From Brachionus manjavacas (Eukaryota; Rotifera; Eurotatoria; Ploima; Brachionidae), in NCBI GenBank assembly GCA_019054805.1, contig JAHQIY010000007.1, positions 3,911,501 to 3,975,500 of the forward strand: DNA of 64,000 bases. The letters are read 5' to 3'. The position numbers and the translations under genes were made by a program. Of the stretch, positions 26,601 to 36,924 are shown one piece after another; the first letter of the stretch is position 1; every line of letters starts with the position of its first letter. Under the pieces are notes generated by a model. It was not told where the DNA came from. It saw only the letters and a list, made by a program, of their open reading frames with translations, and made no database searches.

Positions 26601-28180
26601 ATCGTCTTATCCAGGAGATTTAGGGAATTAATTGAAATATTTTCCCACAAATATTTCAACTGGGTCATTTTCAGCACTAGAATTTGATCGGAATTCGACT
26701 CGAGAATTCCTTTTTCTTTCTTCGCTCTTTTTTCTAAATTAAATATCACTGATAAATATTTTTGAGCTTAAATTAATTAATTATTTGGTTGACTCTTATT
26801 AGGAAATTTTGAGAAAAAAATAAATTAGTTCAAACATATCGGATAATGTTGCCTAGGCGACTAGGATATTGTTTCCTAAAAGTCTGAGAACTTGAGCAAT
26901 CGATTTTGGACGAAAATCATTAATTAGCGTAAGATTTGGCGCTTGGCAAAGCAAGTTTCAAATTTGTAACAAAAAATTTGCCTTAAATAAGGCCAATTAA
27001 GAGATGAAGATTCATTAGCAATAAATTATTGTTCCATTAAAAATTGTCAACAAAAAAGACAAGAAAAACTTATTTAAATTTGCTCGGCTGAGTTGGAAAA
27101 ATTCAATTTAAGCAGGACTATTCACAAATTTTATGCTATTCCCCACTGAAATATTTTCTTAGAAGCCCAAAAAAATTAATTGAGATACAACTCTTTTTAA
27201 ATGTAAATAAACAATATTTTAATGAATGGAAAAAAATTTAAATTAACTTTTAAAAATTGGTTTCAAGCACTTTACGTAAGAAATCCTACGATTTAGCCAT
27301 TGGAGAAAGAGGAACAGAGGGAGGGGGGGCTTACGGCAAACATTCTTGACAAATCCTAAGATATTTAGAAGAAAGACTCATTTAGTCGGTATGGTTCATA
27401 AATTTGAGCAAATAGAAGTTTATCGCGTACAATTAGCTTATCGTGGAATTTTTTATGATTTATTTGAATATTTATTTGCCAAAGTAATTATGTGGCAATA
27501 ATCGTAATTAATTGTAATTTGGCAAAGAAAGTCCATTAAAATGCCTAGCTCAAAGCTTCAATTTGAACTCGGAAATTGATTAAATATTGGCTTAACCTGT
27601 TCTAAATGGGGAAAAAAAGTTTTCAAGACTTTTTTAATTAAACGATTCCATTAATTTGCTTTTAAATAGAAATAATGCTATCAAGTGACCGAATTATATG
27701 CTGCTGCAAGTTGAGTGAATCGAATTAGGACATTTAAATAGTTTGAGTATGATAGATTAGTTTTGATGTCATTTAAAAAATTTGATTCTTAAATTTCAAG
27801 TGATTTTCAGAAAAAGGTCATTTTTTTTGTAGAAATATCCAAGCAACTAATTTCTAAATATTTTATTTAAAATATTTAATCAATAAAATATCTTCACTTG
27901 CGGCATTCTGCACTCGAAATCTAGGCCGAACATCATTGCTCCATTTAGCGTAATCCAAATCCTAAAATACTTGGAATTGAAAAAAAAATGTTTGAAATTT
28001 AATTTTTGAAAAAAAATGTGGGTTTTAGCTTTAAAGCTTGAAAAAATCAAAAATTCACATGAATTAGTGCGCACGAGTTTATGAATTTGTGAAACGTGGC
28101 TTTTCTAATGGCTTTTGCAAGCCTTGTGTTTGAATGAACAAAAGACCTGGATATGACAGAGATCGATCGAAACACAAACC
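20655..28180. other. 7.5-kb gene-poor intergenic region
   Basis: No exon with supported frame, splice sites or family similarity was found on either strand. Short open frames near 24.05, 24.73 and 27.88 kb look random. The only structure seen is the inverted/direct repeat trio at 25.69-26.02 kb and a purine/G-rich tract near 27.32 kb. It presumably holds the upstream control region of the CCDC88 gene and of the first secreted-family gene, but this is inference. Confidence 0.5.
25687..26015. repeat. Short repeat trio, possible small foldback element
   Basis: AGCATTTGTCCATrTTTTGC occurs at about 25687 and again at about 25984, each followed by CTCTT and a G-T-ACATT stretch. Between them, TGTTACCCAGAGCAA (25929-25943) is the near reverse complement of TTGCTCTTTGGGTGACA (about 25999-26015). 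A short element with inverted ends, plus a third similar end in the first copy, would explain the pattern. Confidence 0.35.
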
Positions 28181-28182
28181 AG

Positions 28183-28190
28183 TATAAATA
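28183..28190 (+). promoter_or_regulatory. TATA box of secreted-family gene 1
   Basis: TATAAATA lies 59 bases upstream of the ATG at 28249. The same element recurs at a similar distance (53-75 bases) in front of all four family members. Confidence 0.65.
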
Positions 28191-28248
28191 GATCATCAAA
28201 TTTTTTAACTTTCATCAATTGAAAAAAATTCAAAAATTTCATAACAAG

Positions 28249-28661
28249 ATGCGTTTTATTCTTGCTAGTCTAGTAGTGGCCATAGCTTTAGTCCAGCTAA
28301 CTGGTAACAATTCAAGAATGTAAAATTGTTCATTAGGATAAACTTAATTTTTTTAGCTGCTAATGGTTACGGCTATGAACCCAATAGCTACAAAGATAGA
28401 GACTATAATAGGTACCCGCAGCCAAAATACAAAGAACATGGCAAAGACTACGACACCAAGAAAAAGTACTATGACTATTTGGAAAAGATATGGATTCAAA
28501 ACGTCAACCGAAACAAGAACAACAATCAAGATGATACCATCAGCGAAAATGAGTCCTATAATAACAACTGGAACATGAACGATTTGTTGCTATTGAAAAA
28601 ATTCATTGAAAAAGAATTGTATGAAAAGCAATATGCAAAGCCACAGTCATATGGTTATTAA
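28249..28661 (+). CDS. Small secreted Tyr/Asn-rich protein, cluster member 1 (119 aa)
   Basis: Exons 28249-28303 and 28357-28661, joined by a 53-bp phase-1 intron (ACTG|gtaaca, ttttag|CTGC). Exon 1 encodes almost exactly a signal peptide (MRFILASLVVAIALVQLTG). The mature part is rich in Tyr, Lys, Asn and Asp and ends in a block shared with the three other cluster members: KIWIQNVNRNKNNN, then ISENESYNNN, then NMNDLLLLKKF. ENES is an N-glycosylation sequon kept in all four. No cysteines remain after the signal peptide, so it is unlikely to be a disulfide toxin. AATAAA follows at 28720. I do not recognise the family; structural, adhesive or mucus-type roles are possible but unproven. Confidence 0.85.
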
Positions 28662-29990
28662 AGATGTTTTTCTTTTTTAATTTCTTTAATTAAATTTGTT
28701 TTAGTTGAAGTTTCTTTTTAATAAAATTTTGAAAAAAAAACAAATCTCTAAATCCTCGCAAGTCCTGATAACTAAATTTATCGGTCATTTTGACAGTTGA
28801 ATGCAAATTTTTAAATTTAAAATAAATTCAAATGCTACAGGATTTAGCAAAAACAATATAAGAATAGTTTTTTTTTTCATTTTTTAAGTTGACTTAATTC
28901 ATTATTTACAATTTAATAATAATTGCAAAGTTTCAATTGAAATAAAAAATTTAATTCAAAATTGTAATCTTTTTATTATTTCATTACCTTATCCCATTTT
29001 ATTCATCTAGCTTAAGATTGATAATTAATTTATTTCAAGCCAAGTTCGTAAAACTTGATTCAAAAAGCACTTTTTGATTGACAAAGATTTTAATTTATTT
29101 AAAACTTTCGACAAAAAACTTGTTTTCAACAAAAAAAAAGCAGGCCCCAATCCTCAAGTATTTACCTTGTTTTCAGTCAACTAGAATTAAAATAACTTGT
29201 AATTAGTTAAATTTTTTACTTGATAGTCGAACATGAATTGCTCAACAAATTTAAGATATTTTTTGCTTGAAATTGGTTTTGAGCAAATGTTTACTATAAG
29301 AAAAAGTGTCATACCTGTGGCAGAAAATGGCATTTTTTATTATTGACACAGGAAAGTTATTAATTATAGTCAAGGTTTTAAATCGGTATTGAATGAGCTT
29401 TTCATTCTTACTCAGACTAATAAATCATCAAGCTAAAATTAGTTGAATGATTTGATTTCAAGCTAGAAGCAGTGATGAACTTTAAATTTTATTATATTTG
29501 TGTAGCGAAATTAGAAAAAAATTTAAATTTTGTAATTAAATTTTTATAACTGTATGTGCACCTTTACTCTGGTATTCTCTTTATTTTTGAATTTAAATTA
29601 CATCATATAAAATATGATTAATTATGGAAAAAAAACATTATATAATAAGAAAAGGACAACGTTTAATAAATATATGCTATTATCCAAATTTTTTCATAAT
29701 AAAACATACTCAAAATTTATCTTTAGTTTCCGAGTTAGGATTTATAAGTAATCGAGTTAAAAGTAAAAGTTGGATATAAATTTTTTTCTCGTTTAAATTT
29801 AAATGACAAATATTAGAAAAGATTGACAACAACTGGGCTTCGTTTTGCATCTGATTTAACTAAATTTTAATTTTTTTTTCTCTTTTTCTCTATCTATATT
29901 TTAGCTTTCAAGATATGTTTAATGAAAAAAAATTGTCCAAAAAAATATTGAGTTAAACAAGTTTTGAGCGCATCTAGAAATTTTTTCCTC
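28662..29990. other. Intergenic, no gene seen
   Basis: AT-rich spacer between secreted-family gene 1 and the CAP-domain gene. It contains the polyadenylation signal of the former and no supported exon. Confidence 0.5.
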
Positions 29991-30022
29991 AATTATATAA
30001 CACACTTGCTCGAAATTTGAAT

Positions 30023-30587
30023 ATGGTAAGCCTTGATTAAGTAATTTAAATGGAGCGTAAGGGCATATTACGCGTTTTATTTTAAGGGTTGCGGAAAATC
30101 TAAGAACGCCAAAGGACCGAACAATAAAAAGTTTTTGCGTGATGCACTAAACGCTCATAATAGATACCGAAAATTACACGGCTCGAAGGCGCTCAAAATG
30201 AACAAAGAGCTGAACACAATAGCGCAAGAATGGGCCGAGAACATAGCTCGAACTGGCCATTTTGAGCACAATACGTGCTCGTACAAAGGCCAAAGTCTGG
30301 GAGAAAATCTCGCCATGAGGTACACATCGACCAGCGAAGAACTCTCTGGCGAACAAATGACCGATCAATGGTATGAAGAAGCCAACACTTATAATTACAG
30401 TGAGGACTTTCAGACGGGAAAAGGCCATTTTGCTCAAATTGTCTGGAGTGACACACAGCAGGTCGGCTTCGGACGTGCTCAAGGCTCTGATGGCAAATGG
30501 TACGCAGTTGCCAATTATTATCCAGCCGGCAATTACGTTGGACAATTTAGACAAAATGTGCATCCCCCTAAAGTGGATAGAATTTAG
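30023..30587 (+). CDS. GLIPR2: GAPR-1/GLIPR2-like CAP-domain protein (167 aa)
   Basis: Exon 1 is only the ATG (30023-30025, donor ATG|gtaagc); exon 2 is 30087-30587 (acceptor tttaag|GGTTGC). The protein starts MGCGKSKNAKG. Gly2 followed by Cys3 fits N-myristoylation plus palmitoylation, as in Golgi-membrane GAPR-1, which also starts with a myristoylated Gly. There is no signal peptide. CAP-domain landmarks follow in order: LNAHNRYRKLHG, GHFEHNTC, GENLAM, the GKGHFAQIVW signature, and a C-terminal NYYPAGNYVGQF. The length matches GLIPR2 (154 aa). Family members bind lipids and sit on the cytosolic face of the Golgi; GLIPR2 binds Beclin-1. An internal Met at 30135 could also serve as a start, but it would lose the first part of helix 1 and the lipidation site. 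Confidence 0.85.
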
Positions 30588-30743
30588 AAATTTTTTAGCT
30601 TAGTTAAATTTTTTTTCAATCAAATGTTGAAATTATGGTGCTTAGATTTTTGAAATTAATCAAGGATTTTTTATTTGAATAAAATTTTTAGACAGTGATT
30701 TTCTTAAGCTTTTTTAAAAATTTAACACGAGGCTCAAGCTAGC

Positions 30744-30750
30744 TATAAAT
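30744..30750 (+). promoter_or_regulatory. TATA box of secreted-family gene 2
   Basis: TATAAAT preceded by C lies 59 bases before the ATG at 30803, as in the other three paralogues. Confidence 0.6.
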
Positions 30751-30802
30751 ATTGGTTTATTAAGACTGAACAACAATCATTTGAATCCGATAAGCCTTAG
30801 AG

Positions 30803-31146
30803 ATGAAATTTGCCATCATTGTTGTTTTTGCCATGTGCTTTGTTATGACATTGGGTATGACTTATTATTCATCGAATAGATAAGGAAATTGATATTTTTT
30901 GTTTCAGCTGGACACGACTATCGAAAATATGGTAACGAAAGACCACAGTATGGTCACGCAAAAAAAGACCTTAAGTACAATCCGTATGAGAGAGTCTATG
31001 TGCAAAATTCTAACAAAAATGCCAACGAAAACAGGGAAAAAATGGATTTGGAGAACGAATCCGAAAATGTTGACATCAACCTCAACACATTATGGAATTT
31101 AATTCTCAAATTGAAGGAAGATAATTACCAAAAAGGCTACTATTAA
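30803..31146 (+). CDS. Small secreted Tyr/Asn-rich protein, cluster member 2 (96 aa)
   Basis: Exons 30803-30854 and 30908-31146 with a 53-bp phase-1 intron (TTGG|gtatga, tttcag|CTGG). The signal peptide is MKFAIIVVFAMCFVMTLG. The mature chain begins AGHDYRKYGN and ends with the shared block: ERVYVQNSNKNANEN, then LENESENVDINLN, then LWNLILKLKEDNYQ, closing with GYY. It is the shortest member because its Tyr-rich middle is small, leaving little beyond the conserved block. AATAAA is at 31188. Function is unknown. Confidence 0.85.
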
Positions 31147-31537
31147 ACGTGTTATTTTTTGTTTTAATTGTGTTAAGTTTTTTAGTAAATAAATATTATA
31201 TAAAAAATTAATTTTTTTTCATCTCTTTAATTACTGTTAAGGTAACCAAGCTTTAAGTAGCTTTTTGAACTAAAATTCTTAATACTGAATCCAATAAAGC
31301 TGTCATAATTAAGGTGTTTTAAAAAAAAATTAAATTTTCATTTTTTTTTCAATCTTAAAGATAAGATAAGATAAAGCATTTCATAAGTTCATATCTAGAT
31401 AATTTATTTTTTCACTTGTTGCTGATAGAATTCAGGATTTATTAATTGAATGCATTAATTAAAAAAATAATTAAGTTTGACTAAAATTTTTATTTAAAAA
31501 AAGTAGGTTTAACAAAAACTAAAATAATATTATTAAA

Positions 31538-31983
31538 CTAATAGTAGCTGTTGTAATCACCATGTTTTAGCTTTTCGATTAAAGCCAACAAATCATTCAT
31601 ATTGATGTTGTCATTCTTGGATTCGTTTTCACTTCTAGTGTCATCTTGGTTATCGTTTCTGTTTTCATTCAAGTTTTGAACCCATAATTTTTCATCATCA
31701 TAGTAATAGCTTTTCGACTTTGAATTGCGATAATGATTGATGTAGTCATGCTCATAGTGGTCATGTCCCATAGGATTATATTCATGTTCATCATAGCTTC
31801 TGTAAGAAGGCACGTGATAATCATTTTCTTTGCTACCTTTACTGTCACGGTATCTGCCATGAGTTTCCCAGGAAGTGCCTTGGAAAAAAAAAATTTTAAC
31901 CGGCTTAGAAGCTTGACAGTCACTGACTTACAAGCTTGAAACAAGCTTATGCCCAGTAATAAAGCAACTAATTGAGCGTTCAT
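31538..31983 (-). CDS. Small secreted Tyr/Asn-rich protein, cluster member 3 (130 aa)
   Basis: Exons, minus strand: 31983-31932 and 31878-31538, again split by a 53-bp phase-1 intron at the end of the signal peptide (AGCTT|gtaagt, tccaag|GCAC). The signal peptide is MNAQLVALLLGISLFQA. The middle is rich in His, Tyr, Asp and Ser (YEHDYINHYRNSKSKSYYY). The C-terminal block reads KLWVQNLNENRNDN, then RSENESKNDNINMN, then LLALIEKLKHGDYNS, ending YY. It is the only member of the four on the minus strand, and it lies divergent to member 4, so the two promoters share a short intergenic region. Confidence 0.87.
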
Positions 31984-32050
31984 TTTTGCAATAGGATTTA
32001 GCAGTGATTTAAAATTTTGAATGATGGTTGTAATTCAAAATTTCAACTTT

Positions 32051-32058
32051 AATTTATA
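32051..32058 (-). promoter_or_regulatory. TATA box of secreted-family gene 3
   Basis: On the minus strand CTATAAATT lies about 75 bases before the ATG at 31983. It is one of a divergent pair with the TATA box at 32212. Confidence 0.55.
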
Positions 32059-32211
32059 GAACGGTTTGAATGGGTGTTGATGAAATTTTTCTTTCTCGAG
32101 AAATCAAAAAATGTGAATTTTTCAATCTCGTGCTAATAGTTTTCAAATTTTGCCCTGCTGGCTCGAGGCCCATGTTACTGAATTGCAGTGATTATCCAGC
32201 TTAAATTTGAC

Positions 32212-32219
32212 TATAAATA
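32212..32219 (+). promoter_or_regulatory. TATA box of secreted-family gene 4
   Basis: CTATAAATA lies about 60 bases before the ATG at 32277, the same form and spacing as in members 1 and 2. Confidence 0.6.
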
Positions 32220-32276
32220 AGATAAATTTTTTTATCTAAAACATCAAAAAAAAAAGAAGAATTTCAAGAGATTAAA

Positions 32277-33027
32277 ATGAAGTTTACACTATTTGTATTG
32301 ATAGCCGTATGCTTAGCCAATTTAGCCAGTAAGTTTAAATAGGCTTAGGAAGAAAAAATTTAATGTTTTTTAAGCTTCGGTGCCATTGTCACATGGGAAA
32401 AAGTTAGCACCATACAGAGAAGAGAAAAATGATTACAGAGCACCTGGTTACAAAGAGCCTGAGTACAAATCTGAGCCGAAAAAATATGAAAAAACTAATT
32501 ATAAAGATTACAAAGCTCCAAAAGATGAATACAAGCCAAAAATCAACTACAGAGAGAAAGATGAGTACCATGTAGAAAAAGATTATGGCCGAAAATATGA
32601 CAGATATGATGAATACAAACCAATTAAAGATAGCAAAAGATACGATGACTATGCACCAAGCAGAGATTATAGAAAACACAATGACTATGAACCAAGCAAA
32701 GATTATAGAAAATACAATGACTATGCACCAAGCAAAGATTATAGAAAATACAATGACTATGCACCCATGAAGGAATATAAGAAAAATGATTATGAACCGT
32801 ACTACGAGCCATATGGATATGAAAATGATAAAGGTTATGATCACAATGGATATGGAAACAATGATGAGCGTGTTTGGGTACAAAATACCAATGATAACTA
32901 CAATGACAATGAAGATGATACCAAAACCGAAAATGAATCCAAGAATGACAACATCAACTTAAACGATTTGATCAATTTGATCAAACAATTTAAGGATTAT
33001 CAATCAGAATACTACGATGGCTATTAA
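32277..33027 (+). CDS. Secreted Tyr-rich repeat protein, cluster member 4 (234 aa)
   Basis: Exons 32277-32328 and 32375-33027, with a 46-bp phase-1 intron (AGCCA|gtaagt, ttaag|CTTC). The signal peptide is MKFTLFVLIAVCLANLAS. The mature protein is dominated by Tyr, Lys, Asp and Pro. It includes a run of about four 13-residue repeats of the type DYAPSKDYRKYN (39-bp DNA repeat, about 32640-32780). The C-terminal block is the family one: ERVWVQNTNDNYND, then KTENESKNDNINLN, then DLINLIKQFKDYQSEYY. Expansion of the repeat region explains why it is about twice the size of its paralogues. Tyr-rich repeats resemble extracellular matrix, adhesive or silk-like proteins in composition only. AATAAA is at 33084. 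Confidence 0.88.
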
Positions 33028-33987
33028 TTCAATTGATTAAAAGCTTTTAGATTGTTATGATTTTATTTTATTTGTTTTAGTTAAATAAAATTTTAGTCTG
33101 AATCATTTTTTTTAATTATTTTAATTATGTATTGACAAAATACGAAAAATTCATGTCATTTATTTAAAAAACAATTCTAAATTTGCCAAATTCGCCTTAA
33201 CAATGATGATTTTATTAAAAATTTGTCAAACATTAATTATAAATTAAAATATTTATAGTTTAAAATCATTTAAAGCAACTATTTTCAGCAATTGTATCAA
33301 TTTAAGAAAAAAAAACATGTTAAATAACATGTTGAATAAATTCAAATAATTAAATCTTATTTGATAAATTTTTTAATATTTTTTTTCAAATATTCTAATC
33401 AAAGTAAGTTAATTTTCAAAAATCAGATTTTGTTAGTAATCAATTACTTTGAATAATAGAGGTTTAATTTTTTTATTGACTTTCGCTTTTTAATTCATTT
33501 ACTACTATTTAAATCAAAAATATTTTAGTATTTGGTTAAATTTTTTTAAATTTGGGAAATAAATTCAAGTTTGTATTCTTTTGAATTCTCCTTCTTTTAA
33601 TTAAAAATAAAAAACATTTATCAAAAATCACAGGTGTCTAAATCATTTTTGAATTAAAAAAATCAAATAGCTACTGAGGTTTTTTTATGGAAAGGAATAA
33701 TTCTAATGAGTCAAACAATTAGAACAATTTAATAATATTAATGAATTCAAAGCTATGAAAATTTTTTTATTGAAAAAAATAAGAAAGATCAATTTATTGA
33801 CCAAAAATTTGAAAACCTTTGTTTTTTTTTATTTCAACAATCAATAGATAAAAAATTTATTAATAATTTTTTAGTGTTTTTAAATTTAAATTTTAGACAC
33901 AAATACTTAATTAAAATAAAATAATGATGGAATTCAAAGTTTGTTAGCTAAATGGCTTTGAACAAACGTTAAAAAAACACAAAAAAA
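33028..33987. other. Intergenic between convergent genes
   Basis: AT-rich 3' flank shared by secreted-family gene 4 (plus) and the neuropeptide gene (minus). It holds polyadenylation signals and no supported exon. Confidence 0.5.
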
Positions 33988-34745
33988 TTATTCTTCTCTT
34001 TTACCCATAATGTATCCATCAATCGGAATGTACGCTCTTTTACCATAATTTAAGCTTTCAAATGGTAAAGCGCGTTTTCCGTACAAAATAGACTCAAAGG
34101 GCAAGGCGCGTTTGCTCGAACAATCACAATTTTGACCAGCACGCTTGCCATAATTCAAAACTTCAAAGGGTAAATTTCTTCTCTTTCGTCCATAATTTAA
34201 AGCTTCAAATGGCAAATTTCTTTTTGCTTCAAACAATTTCAATATGGGATCTTTAATTTGCTCCAGTTCGGACACCGCATTCATGCTTTGCTCTAAATTT
34301 TGATTCAAATTTGTTCGATAAAGATCATTCAATGCTGATTGAAATGGTCGAACATTCTTAATTTGAATCTTTTGACAATCACCAGATTTTTTGTTCACGT
34401 TTTGGCATGCAAATAAATTATTATCTATTAAAATAGTAAATGAATAGATTTTTAATTTTTTTTTTAAATTTTTTAATAAACCTGAAAATAAAAGCGATTC
34501 CTTGCATTCTGTATCAACACATATCATATGTTTTGGCTTAACTTCACCATCCTTGGAAGAGAATCGATCAAAAATCAAAATTAAATTTTAATTTTATTAA
34601 GCTTTACTTCTTTGGATGTAAGAGTGCATGATTTTTCCGGTTCGCTGCTACACTCTAGTTTAAACGAACTTTCAGGTCTTACCAATGTAATTATTGCCAA
34701 TAATACTAGAACAATTGTTAAACTCTTCTCGTTTTTAAGATGCAT
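33988..34745 (-). CDS. Neuropeptide precursor, LPFExLNY-amide-type peptides (about 214 aa)
   Basis: Exons, minus strand: 34745-34608, 34551-34482, 34424-33988; introns are 56 and 57 bp and phases agree. The second intron lacks in-frame stops, so a longer read-through form is formally open. The N-terminus has a hydrophobic signal segment (KSLTIVLVLLAIITLV). The C-terminal third is a string of peptides bounded by dibasic sites with amidation glycines: NLPFEALNY-GRKRR, NLPFEVLNY-GKR, AGQNCDCSS-KR, ALPFESILY-GKR, ALPFESLNY-GKR, AYIPIDGYIM-GKR. The predicted products are four related (A/N)LPFExxxY-amides, one distinct amidated peptide and one Cys-containing spacer. The spacer region before them carries two closely spaced Cys pairs. 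I cannot match the peptides to a named bilaterian family. The precursor architecture is unmistakable. Confidence 0.9.
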
Positions 34746-36880
34746 TTTTTAATAAAATAAAATTCTCCCGAATTCGTGCCTTAAACAAAATTAAAATAGT
34801 TTTACATCAAATAAAAAATAATTTTTTATTAAAAAACAAGTGGGAGAAGAATTTTTATCTGTAAAATATAATTTTAAGCCAGAATCAACAAAACCAAATA
34901 AAAACAAAATTTAATTTAAAAGTAAATTGTGTTGGAAAAAGTGGATTTTTATATTGAAAAAGACGAATTGTTTTATGTTTGTTCAATAGTTAAATCCAAT
35001 AATTCGAATTTTAAGTCGAATAAAATTACAATTGCAAATTATTTGACAAAAAATTCTTCCGGGATTCGAATTAGGCCAATAATTAAATTAAAAAAGTAGA
35101 ATATGTAACTTTCCAAGTTTCCTGATACCCTGAAATTAACTAATTGATGGACGCTTGGAAAATAATTTGCGTAACCTAATCCTAAAATAATTAGTGTGTG
35201 TCCATTAAAAAATTTTGTTGAACCCTATTTTAAAGAAAAATTAAAGTACCCTTTCGTGCTAATATCTACTTAATATGTTCAGTTAATTAGCTTATTTAAA
35301 AAATAATTTAAATTCTTTTGAACTTTTGTGAAATTCAAGAGATTCGCCTGACTAGATTTCTAGTTAAATTCTGTTTTTCTGACTTGAATGAGAATGACAA
35401 TCTAGTCCAATGTAAATATTTGGAAAATGAAAAATGATTCTTTTTCTATTTTAAAAACTAATATTTAAGAAAAAAAATTGATAACTTTTTATTTCTTTTT
35501 ATCCTTAACTTATTTAGAAGAAATCTTTAAAAATAGACCTTAAATTGCTTCCGTTAATCTTGCTAATTTGAATTGATTTGACCAAAAAATCAAGCTCAAA
35601 TGTGGTAAGAAAAATATTAAAATATTGCTTATATAGTAAGCAAAGAAGGAAACTGAAAAAAATTAATTTTCGAAAAGTAATCAATTAAAAATTGAAAATG
35701 AAATTTTATCATAAAATGACAGAGATAAATTGTATTGTTTATTGTTTAGAGCCACTATTCCATCAATTTCTCCGATTTTGGTTTAAAATTTTTCAAGAAA
35801 ATTCAAGATGAAATGATTTTTTTAAAAATATATTTTGGATGTGAAATAATTTTTCAAATCCTACTCATAAAGTTAACAGTCAATTTTTCCATCCATTAGC
35901 CAAAAACAGTGACAAGTTGGTATTGTTCTTGACGTGATTTATGCAGTTTGAGCAATAATTTAACCAAGGAAGTATGGCAACAGTAATTAGCTTTTAAATT
36001 TTAACTTTACTTTTTTAAATAATTGTAATATGTATTTAAATTAATTGATTTCTGCATGAATAGTGATGAGTTAATTTTAACTACATTTAAAAGAAAATGG
36101 TTTTTATATATTTAAAAAACAGTAGTAAGTATAAGAGACTAAAATATATTATTTGAGGTTGGCTTGATTCTTTTTTAAGTTATATTCGCTTTATTAATGA
36201 AAAATAAAAGATTCATTTTTCAGAAAAAAAAACTCTGAAATTTTAAAAGCTAAATCACATTTTTTAAGATTAAGTAAAGCACACCATCTTCTAGATTTTT
36301 TTTAAGAATCATCGATCAAATTTGTTTAAAAGGATAATGATGAAAAATTTTTCTTTACTAAAGTTGATATTTATATTTTATATAATGGCAAAGGTTAATT
36401 TATAAGTTAATAATTGAAAAAAAAAATAGGCCATTCGATTTTACCATTTCCTTGTATTTTAAAATAGGTGCAATAAAATTTTTTAGCTTCAATTTTGCTT
36501 TATTTTATTTGTATTAAATGATAAAAAGGTAAAAAAACTTTTAAGAAAAATTTTTGTATATCCCCTTAAATAAATTCCTTCCTGATTAATGATTTTCTCG
36601 TATGATTGAAAAAAAATATTATTTATAAAAAGAGGAAAATATTCTTTGGCTCTTTTTTTTAAATTTAATCTAAGGTTTAAATTAATCAAATTTTTTCCAA
36701 GTATTTTTAAAAAATTCTATAAGGAATTTTCATTCTTTAGAAAAAAAATTCTTTTTGAGCTAGAAATATCTATGAGCATACACTAGAGTTAATGGAACAT
36801 GTGACTTTGCGCAATACACACGCTTTTATGCAATCCAAAAATAATCAAATAAAAAAAGAACTCCACATAATAGGAGAGAG
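34746..36880. other. Intergenic, no gene seen
   Basis: AT-rich region between the divergent neuropeptide and DUF1295 genes. No exon or repeat family was recognised. Confidence 0.5.
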
Positions 36881-36881
36881 G

Positions 36882-36889
36882 TATAAAAA
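36882..36889 (+). promoter_or_regulatory. Putative TATA box of the DUF1295 gene
   Basis: TATAAAAA lies 43 bases upstream of the ATG at 36925. In such AT-rich DNA a chance match is possible. Confidence 0.4.
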
Positions 36890-36924
36890 TAAATAAATTT
36901 TATAGCGATTTAACTTTTAAAAAA

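Noticed and set aside
27321-27331. G-run GAGGGAGGGGGGG as a G-quadruplex
   Set aside because: Too few separate G-tracts for a standard four-tract quadruplex.
32404-32883. 159-residue minus-strand hydrophobic frame
   Set aside because: It is the complement of the Tyr/Asp repeat of secreted-family member 4; its Ile/Val/Phe repeats merely mirror those codons.
28249-33027. Neuropeptide or toxin interpretation of the four-gene cluster
   Set aside because: There are no dibasic-amidation cassettes and no conserved mature cysteines; the composition points to extracellular structural proteins.
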